Part shown: positions 59,491 to 64,000 of the stretch, piece by piece | Position numbering within the stretch: position 1 is the stretch's first letter | Layout: the number at the start of each line of letters is the position of its first letter | Origin: Phytomonospora endophytica | GTDB taxonomy: Bacteria; Actinomycetota; Actinomycetes; Mycobacteriales; Micromonosporaceae | DNA length: 64,000 bases | Assembly (NCBI RefSeq): GCF_014202425.1 | Contig: NZ_JACHGT010000004.1 | Location: forward strand, 324,307 to 388,306 | Direction of reading: 5' to 3' | The notes under the pieces: model-generated | Told to the model about the DNA's origin: nothing | The model's database searches: none | Seen by the model: the letters and a program-made list of their open reading frames with translations, nothing else | Program-made: the position numbers and the translations under genes

Positions 59491-60018
59491 ATGACAATCG
59501 GCCAGACCCTCCTCGGGCTTCTCGAAGAAGCCGGCCCACGACACGGCTACGACCTCAAACGCGCCTTCGACGAGCGCTTCGGCCACGACCGGCCGCTGCA
59601 CTACGGGCAGGTCTACTCCACGATGTCCCGCCTGCTGAAGAACGGCCTTGTCGAAGTCGACGGCGTCGAACCCGGCGACGGGCCCGAGCGCAAGCGCTAC
59701 GCCATCACCGAAGCGGGCGTCACCGACGTCGCCTCCTGGCTGGCGCAGCCCGAGAGGCCCGAGCCCTACCTCCAGTCGACGCTCTACACCAAGATCGTCC
59801 TCGCGCTGCTCACCGGCCGCGACGCCGCCGGGCTGCTCGACGTCCAGCGCGGTGAGCACCTGCGGCTGATGCGGGAGCTGACCCGCCGCAAGACCGAGGG
59901 CGACCTCGCCGACCAGCTGATCTGCGACCACGCCCTGTTCCACCTGGAGGCCGACCTGCGCTGGCTGGAGCTGACCGCGGCGCGTCTCGGCAGGCTGGCC
60001 GCGGAGGTCGGCGCGTGA
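59491..60018 (+). CDS. PadR family transcriptional regulator
   Basis: A 175-residue regulator. The winged helix is TLLGLLEEAGPRHGYDLKRAFDERFG, YGQVYSTMSRLLKNGLVEVDG, wing ERKRYAITEAGVTDV. A helical dimerisation domain follows (YTKIVLALLTGRDAAGLLDVQRGEH, FHLEADLRWLELTAARL). ATG at 59491 is directly downstream of the dyad. It is coupled (GTGA) to an ABC ATPase and FtsX-type permease, a classic PadR-controlled export module that responds to antimicrobial or membrane-active compounds. Confidence 0.95.
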   Translation: MTIGQTLLGLLEEAGPRHGYDLKRAFDERFGHDRPLHYGQVYSTMSRLLKNGLVEVDGVEPGDGPERKRYAITEAGVTDVASWLAQPERPEPYLQSTLYTKIVLALLTGRDAAGLLDVQRGEHLRLMRELTRRKTEGDLADQLICDHALFHLEADLRWLELTAARLGRLAAEVGA

Positions 60019-60695
60019 CCGGGCCGCTGCTGCACGCCGAGAACCTGCACAAGACCTACCGCTCCACGCCCGCCCTCGAAGGCGCCGGGCTCGCCATCTC
60101 CGCCGGGGAGATCGTCGCCGTCATGGGTCCCTCCGGTTCGGGGAAGTCGACGCTCCTGCAGTGCATGGCCGGCATCGTCCGGCCGGATTCGGGCACGGTC
60201 ACCTACGACGGGCGTGTCCTGTCCGAGCTCGGCGACGCCGAGCGCAGCAGGCTCCGCCGCGCCGACTTCGGCTTCGTCTTCCAGTTCGGCCAGCTCGTCC
60301 CCGAGCTGACCTGCGTGGAGAACGTCGCCCTTCCGCTGCGCCTGGCCGGGCGGCGCCGTCGCGACGCCGAACAGGCCGCCCTGCCCTGGCTGGAGCGGCT
60401 GGAGATCGCCGGGCTGGCGGGCAAGCGCCCCGGTGAGATCTCCGGCGGCGAGGGGCAGCGGGTCGCCGTGGCCCGCGCGCTGGCCTGCTCGCCCCGGGTC
60501 GTCTTCGCCGACGAACCGACCGGCGCGCTCGACTCCCTCAACGGCGAGCGCGTGATGGAGCTGCTCACCGCCGCCGCCCGGCAGTCCCGCGCGGCGGTCG
60601 TGCTGGTCACCCACGAGGCGCGGGTCGCCGCCTACGCCGACCGCGAGATCGTCGTCCGCGACGGGCGGACCCGCGACCTGGAGTCGAGCCGATGA
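60015..60695 (+). CDS. ABC transporter ATP-binding protein (LolD/MacB type)
   Basis: A 226-residue ATPase. Walker A GPSGSGKST (38-46), Q-loop FQFGQLVPELT, signature ISGGEGQRVAVARAL (with Glu in place of the common Gln), Walker B VVFADEPTGALDS, and switch His in LVTHEARVA. Coupled to both neighbours by GTGA and ATGA overlaps. It powers the FtsX-type permease encoded next. Confidence 0.96.
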   Translation: MTGPLLHAENLHKTYRSTPALEGAGLAISAGEIVAVMGPSGSGKSTLLQCMAGIVRPDSGTVTYDGRVLSELGDAERSRLRRADFGFVFQFGQLVPELTCVENVALPLRLAGRRRRDAEQAALPWLERLEIAGLAGKRPGEISGGEGQRVAVARALACSPRVVFADEPTGALDSLNGERVMELLTAAARQSRAAVVLVTHEARVAAYADREIVVRDGRTRDLESSR

Positions 60696-62956
60696 CGGCC
60701 TGGAAGGACCTGGCGATGGGGGCCGGCTTCGCGTTGCGCGGCGGCCGCGAAGGCTGGGCCCGGACCGTGCTCACCGCACTCGGCGTCGGTCTCGGCGTGG
60801 CCTTGCTGCTGCTGGCGGGCGCCGTGCCGAGCGCCCTGGCCGAACGCGACGTCCGGGGCGCCGGCCGGGCCCCGCTGACCGGCGCGGAGGCCGCCTCGGC
60901 GAGCACGGTCCTGTTCGGCTGGGCCGACACCCGCTACCGGGGCGAGGACATCACCGGTTTCCTGGTCCGGCCCGAGGGCGCCGACCCGGTCCTCCCGCTC
61001 GGGCTGAGCGCGCTTCCCGGACCGGGGGAGATGGCGGCCTCACCGGCGTTGGTGGAACTCCTGGAGTCGCCGTCGGGCGCCCTGCTGCGGGAGCGGCTCG
61101 ACTACCGCGTCACCGCCGTCATCGCCGACGAGGGCCTCGTCTCGCCCGCCGAACTGGTCTATTACGCGGGCAGCGACACGCTCGAAGTCCCCTCCGGCAG
61201 CGCCGAGCGGATCAGCGGTTTCGGGGTACCGGTCGTCGACGAGGACCTGGATCCGCTGCTGTTGTTCCTGGTGGTCATAGGTTTCGCCGCGCTGCTCATG
61301 CCGGTGGCGGTCTTCATCGCCACCGCCGTCCGCTTCGGCGGCGAGCGCCGTGACCGTCGGCTCGCCGCGCTGCGCCTGGTGGGCGCCGACCGGCGTGCGG
61401 TGCGCCGGATCGCCGCGGGCGAGTCGCTGGCGGGCGCCGTGCTGGGGCTGGGTTTCGGGGCGTTGTTCTTCGCGCTGGGACGGCAGTCGGCGAGTGGGGT
61501 GAGGCTGTTCGGGAAGAGTGTGTTCCCCGAGGATCTCGACGTCCCGCCCTGGCTGGCGGTCCTGGTGGCCGTGGGTCTGCCGGTCGTCGCCGTCGCGGTG
61601 ACGCTGTTCGCGATGCGGGGTGCCGTGATCGAGCCCCTGGGAGTCGTCCGTGAGACGCGGCGGGTACGTCGCCGGGTCTGGTGGCGGCTGGTCGCTCCGG
61701 TCCTCGGCGCGGCGCTCCTGCTTCCGCTGGCCGGGCGCGAGCCCGGCAGCGGTTTCAGTCTCGTGCAGCTCGTCGCCGGGACACTGCTGCTGCTGACCGG
61801 TGTCACCGTGCTGCTGCCGTGGCTGGTCGAGGCCGCGGTCAGCCGGGTGCGCGGGGGAGGCGGCGTCTCCTGGCAGCTGGCGATCCGCCGGCTCCAGGTC
61901 GACAGCGGCGGTGCCGCGCGCCAGGTCAACGGGATCGCCGTGGCCGTCGCGGGGGCGATCGCCCTGTACACCGCGCTCGTCGGGATCGAGAGTTCCTTCA
62001 CCGGCCCGACCGGGCACGACACCGACCGGGCCCAGCTCAGCGCGAGCGGGCGGTTCGGCGACGCCCTCACCGGCGTCGAAGGCGTCACCGGCACGGTGAC
62101 CGTGGCCTCCGCGTGGCTCGCCGCGCGGCCGGGGGAGCAGCAGGATGTCCTGAACGTGACCGTCGGGTCCTGCGCCGACCTGGCCGAGGTCGCCGCACTC
62201 CCGTCCTGCGCCGACGGTGACGTCTTCATCGTCGACGGGGGCGAGACCAACGCGATCGGCCTCGCCGTCCCCGGGAACGACCTCCACGTCCTGTCCTCGG
62301 GCGCCGAAGGGCTCACCTGGACGGTGCCGGAGAACCTGACCCCGGCGGGGACGCGCCCCGACCCCGGTGGGGTGGTCCGCGGCGGCCTGTTCGCCACGAC
62401 CGCCGCGGTGTCGCCGGAGTTGTGGGAGGCGGCGCCCCGGACGGTGTACGTCAGCGTCGACGCGTCGGTGCCCGACGTCGTCGAGTACGTGCGCAACGCC
62501 GTCCAGACCGCCGACCGGACCGCCTCGGTCGCGCAGCTGACCAGGATCGAGGTCAGTGACGAGTTCGCCGGCATCCGCACCGGACTGCTGGTCGGCGCCG
62601 CCTGCGTGCTGGCGCTGATCGGGGCGAGCCTGCTCGTCGGGCAGATCGAGCAGCTCCGCGAACGCCGGAGACTCCTGTCGACCCTCGTGGCCTTCGGGAC
62701 CCGCCGCGCGACCTTGAGCCTGTCGGTGCTCTGGCAGACCGCGATCCCGGTCCTGCTGGGCCTGGTCGTGGCCTCGATGGTCGGCGCGCTCCTCGGCGGG
62801 TTCCTGCTGCGCCTGGTGGGACGCCCGATGAGCGTCGACTGGACGTCGATCGGCCTGCTGGCGGGCGTCGGCGGCGGTGTCGTGCTCACCGTGACCGTCC
62901 TGAGCCTGGCGCCGCTGGCGCGGATGATGCGGCCCAACGGGTTGCGGACGGAGTAG
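60692..62956 (+). CDS. FtsX-like ABC permease
   Basis: A 754-residue membrane protein with the two-module FtsX layout: an N-terminal helix (VLTALGVGLGVALLLLAGAV), an outer domain, three helices (about 180-340), a middle pair, a second outer domain (about 430-620) and three final helices ending LAPLARMMRPNGLRTE. It works by mechanotransmission: ATP use in the cytosol moves the outer domain. Peptide or antibiotic expulsion, or lipid-associated work, are the usual tasks. Last gene of the PadR operon. Confidence 0.93.
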   Translation: MTAWKDLAMGAGFALRGGREGWARTVLTALGVGLGVALLLLAGAVPSALAERDVRGAGRAPLTGAEAASASTVLFGWADTRYRGEDITGFLVRPEGADPVLPLGLSALPGPGEMAASPALVELLESPSGALLRERLDYRVTAVIADEGLVSPAELVYYAGSDTLEVPSGSAERISGFGVPVVDEDLDPLLLFLVVIGFAALLMPVAVFIATAVRFGGERRDRRLAALRLVGADRRAVRRIAAGESLAGAVLGLGFGALFFALGRQSASGVRLFGKSVFPEDLDVPPWLAVLVAVGLPVVAVAVTLFAMRGAVIEPLGVVRETRRVRRRVWWRLVAPVLGAALLLPLAGREPGSGFSLVQLVAGTLLLLTGVTVLLPWLVEAAVSRVRGGGGVSWQLAIRRLQVDSGGAARQVNGIAVAVAGAIALYTALVGIESSFTGPTGHDTDRAQLSASGRFGDALTGVEGVTGTVTVASAWLAARPGEQQDVLNVTVGSCADLAEVAALPSCADGDVFIVDGGETNAIGLAVPGNDLHVLSSGAEGLTWTVPENLTPAGTRPDPGGVVRGGLFATTAAVSPELWEAAPRTVYVSVDASVPDVVEYVRNAVQTADRTASVAQLTRIEVSDEFAGIRTGLLVGAACVLALIGASLLVGQIEQLRERRRLLSTLVAFGTRRATLSLSVLWQTAIPVLLGLVVASMVGALLGGFLLRLVGRPMSVDWTSIGLLAGVGGGVVLTVTVLSLAPLARMMRPNGLRTE

Positions 62957-62962
62957 AGGAGT

Positions 62963-63000
62963 CGCCGGTCCGGTCGGTACGCGTACCGACCGGACCGGCG
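62963..63000 (+). terminator. 38-bp perfect palindrome after the FtsX gene
   Basis: The two 19-bp halves (62963-62981 and 62982-63000) are exactly complementary with no spacer. It starts 7 bp after the stop and should form a very stable hairpin, so termination is the simplest role. It contains GGTACGCGTACC at its centre. Confidence 0.75.
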
Positions 63001-63063
63001 AGGTCCTGCGAACACCATGGTCCACGGAGTCGTGAATTCAGGATCTGCTGTACTGTCGGTCCC

Positions 63064-63399
63064 GTGCTGACGCTCGCCACCGAACTCGACGCCCTCACCC
63101 GCTTCGGCCGGGCCCTCGCCGACCCGATCCGCGCGCGCATCCTCGTCGCCGTCCGCGAGGCACCGGCCTACCCCTCCGAGCTGGCCGAACTCCTCGGCGT
63201 CTCCCGCACCCGGCTCTCCAACCACCTCGCGTGCCTGCGCGACTGCGGCCTCGTCGTCGCCGTCCCCGAAGGGCGGCGCACCCGCTACGAACTCGCCGAC
63301 GCGCGCCTCGGGCACGCCCTCGACGACCTGCGCTCCGCCGTCGTCGCGGTCGCCGCCGGCGTCACCTGCCCCGACGCGGCCGGCAAGGGCTGCTGCTGA
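63064..63399 (+). CDS. cmtR: CmtR-type cadmium/lead-sensing ArsR repressor
   Basis: A 111-residue winged-helix repressor. The DNA-binding part is LADPIRARILVAVREAPAYPSELAELLGVSRTRLSNHLACLRDCGLV (in parts). Cys57, Cys61 (HLACLRDCG) and Cys102 (VTCPDAAG) stand at the very numbers of the metal ligands of Mycobacterium CmtR, and an extra Cys110-Cys111 ends the protein. It should leave DNA when Cd(II) or Pb(II) binds. GTG at 63064 has TACTGT about 8-13 bp upstream, so the message may be leaderless. The efflux gene overlaps its stop. Confidence 0.92.
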   Translation: MLTLATELDALTRFGRALADPIRARILVAVREAPAYPSELAELLGVSRTRLSNHLACLRDCGLVVAVPEGRRTRYELADARLGHALDDLRSAVVAVAAGVTCPDAAGKGCC

Positions 63400-64000
63400 T
63401 GACCTTCGCCCGCCTCGGGCCCTCGCCGGCCCGGCGTGATCTCCTGACCCGGCGGATCCGGCTGTTCGTGGCCGCGACCATCGCCTACAACCTCGTCGAG
63501 GCCGCCGTGGCCCTCACCGCCGGGACGATGGCGTCGTCGACGGCCCTCATCGGGTTCGGTCTCGACTCGGTCATCGAGGTGTCCTCGGCCGCGGCGGTCG
63601 CCTGGCAGTTCTCGGCCCGCGACCACGCCGTTCGCGAGGCCCGCGAGAAGACCGCGCTACGCGTCATCGCCGTGTCCTTCTTCGCCCTGGCCGCCTACGT
63701 CACGGTCGAGTCGATCCGCGCGCTCCTCGGTGGAGCCGAGGCCGGGCACTCCTCCGTCGGCCTGGTTCTGGCCGCGGTCTCGCTCGCCGTGATGCCGTTC
63801 CTGTCGTGGGCGCAGCGCCGGGCCGGTCGCGAACTCGGCTCCGCCTCGGCGGTCGCCGACTCCAAGCAGACGCTCCTGTGCACCTACCTCTCGGCGGTGC
63901 TGCTGGCCGGGCTGGCGGTGAACTCGCTGTTCGGCTGGTCGTGGGCCGACCCCGTCGCCGCTCTGGTCATCGCCGCCGTCGCGGTCAAGGAAGGCGTCGG
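63399..64000 (+). CDS. Cation diffusion facilitator family transporter (3' end outside window)
   Basis: ATG at 63399 shares its A with the repressor's TGA (TGATG). The visible 200 residues have about six helices: LFVAATIAYNLVEAAVALTAG, STALIGFGLDSVIEVSSA with the helix-2 metal Asp, VIAVSFFALAAYVTVESI, VGLVLAAVSLAVMPFLSW, ASAVADSKQTLLCTYLSAV with the helix-5 site, and DPVAALVIAAVAVKEGV. This is the CDF fold; the CmtR gene suggests Cd/Pb or Zn as cargo. The cytosolic C-terminal domain is not in view. Confidence 0.92.
   Translation, partial: MTFARLGPSPARRDLLTRRIRLFVAATIAYNLVEAAVALTAGTMASSTALIGFGLDSVIEVSSAAAVAWQFSARDHAVREAREKTALRVIAVSFFALAAYVTVESIRALLGGAEAGHSSVGLVLAAVSLAVMPFLSWAQRRAGRELGSASAVADSKQTLLCTYLSAVLLAGLAVNSLFGWSWADPVAALVIAAVAVKEGV

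Noticed and set aside
1-64000. Prophage, insertion sequence, CRISPR array, rRNA or tRNA genes
   Set aside because: I looked for transposase or integrase motifs, short regularly spaced repeats and tRNA-like cloverleaf arms and saw none that held up. A covariance-model tRNA scan would settle the tRNA question.

Overview
The window is very GC-rich, tightly packed chromosomal DNA with frequent GTG starts, GTGA/ATGA stop-start overlaps and many ArsR, MerR, PadR, HxlR, WYL, LacI and LuxR-type regulators. Together with Tat-exported enzymes, a VKOR-DsbA pair, a WD40 serine/threonine kinase and an ECF42-type sigma factor, this points to an actinobacterium, probably a soil or plant-associated mycelial genus. 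The genus cannot be named from this window. I saw no rRNA, tRNA, CRISPR array, insertion sequence or prophage.

Layout. 1-9.5 kb: a regulator divergent from folE, an ankyrin protein, small metabolic genes, an AI-2E family membrane protein, an MFS exporter under two CsoR-like operators, and a Tat-exported amidohydrolase. 9.9-14.4 kb: exported or membrane proteins, including a DsbA-VKOR oxidative-folding pair and a secreted pectate lyase. 14.5-26.7 kb: a sugar-acid catabolic locus. A six-gene leftward operon (two Gfo/Idh dehydrogenases, uronate isomerase, a fuconate-dehydratase-like enolase-superfamily enzyme, a fructuronate/tagaturonate reductase and a cupin) diverges from a rightward LacI regulator, ABC sugar transporter and DUF624 operon. 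Each side has its own promoter carrying a near-identical 12-bp LacI operator.

26.6-45.1 kb: argS, an SMP-30 protein, hydrolases, acetyltransferases, several regulator/target pairs, an SDR-like protein with a zinc ribbon and no catalytic tyrosine, an ECF42 sigma factor with its YCII partner, an Hsp70-like membrane protein, and a leaderless operon of a Cys-rich small protein plus a MerR regulator. 45.1-55.4 kb: an 1125-residue kinase-WD40 protein, a beta-lactamase-fold protein, lipoamide dehydrogenase, DinB and a large LuxR (LAL) regulator. 55.5-64 kb: epoxide hydrolase, a MocR regulator, a PadR-ABC-FtsX operon with a 32-bp dyad operator, and a CmtR-type metal sensor followed by a cation diffusion facilitator that runs off the end.

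The most coherent system is the uronate locus with its paired operators. The least explained pieces are the zinc-ribbon SDR with a degenerate downstream duplication, the CsoR-type operators with no csoR gene nearby, and the MerR/CC-protein pair.
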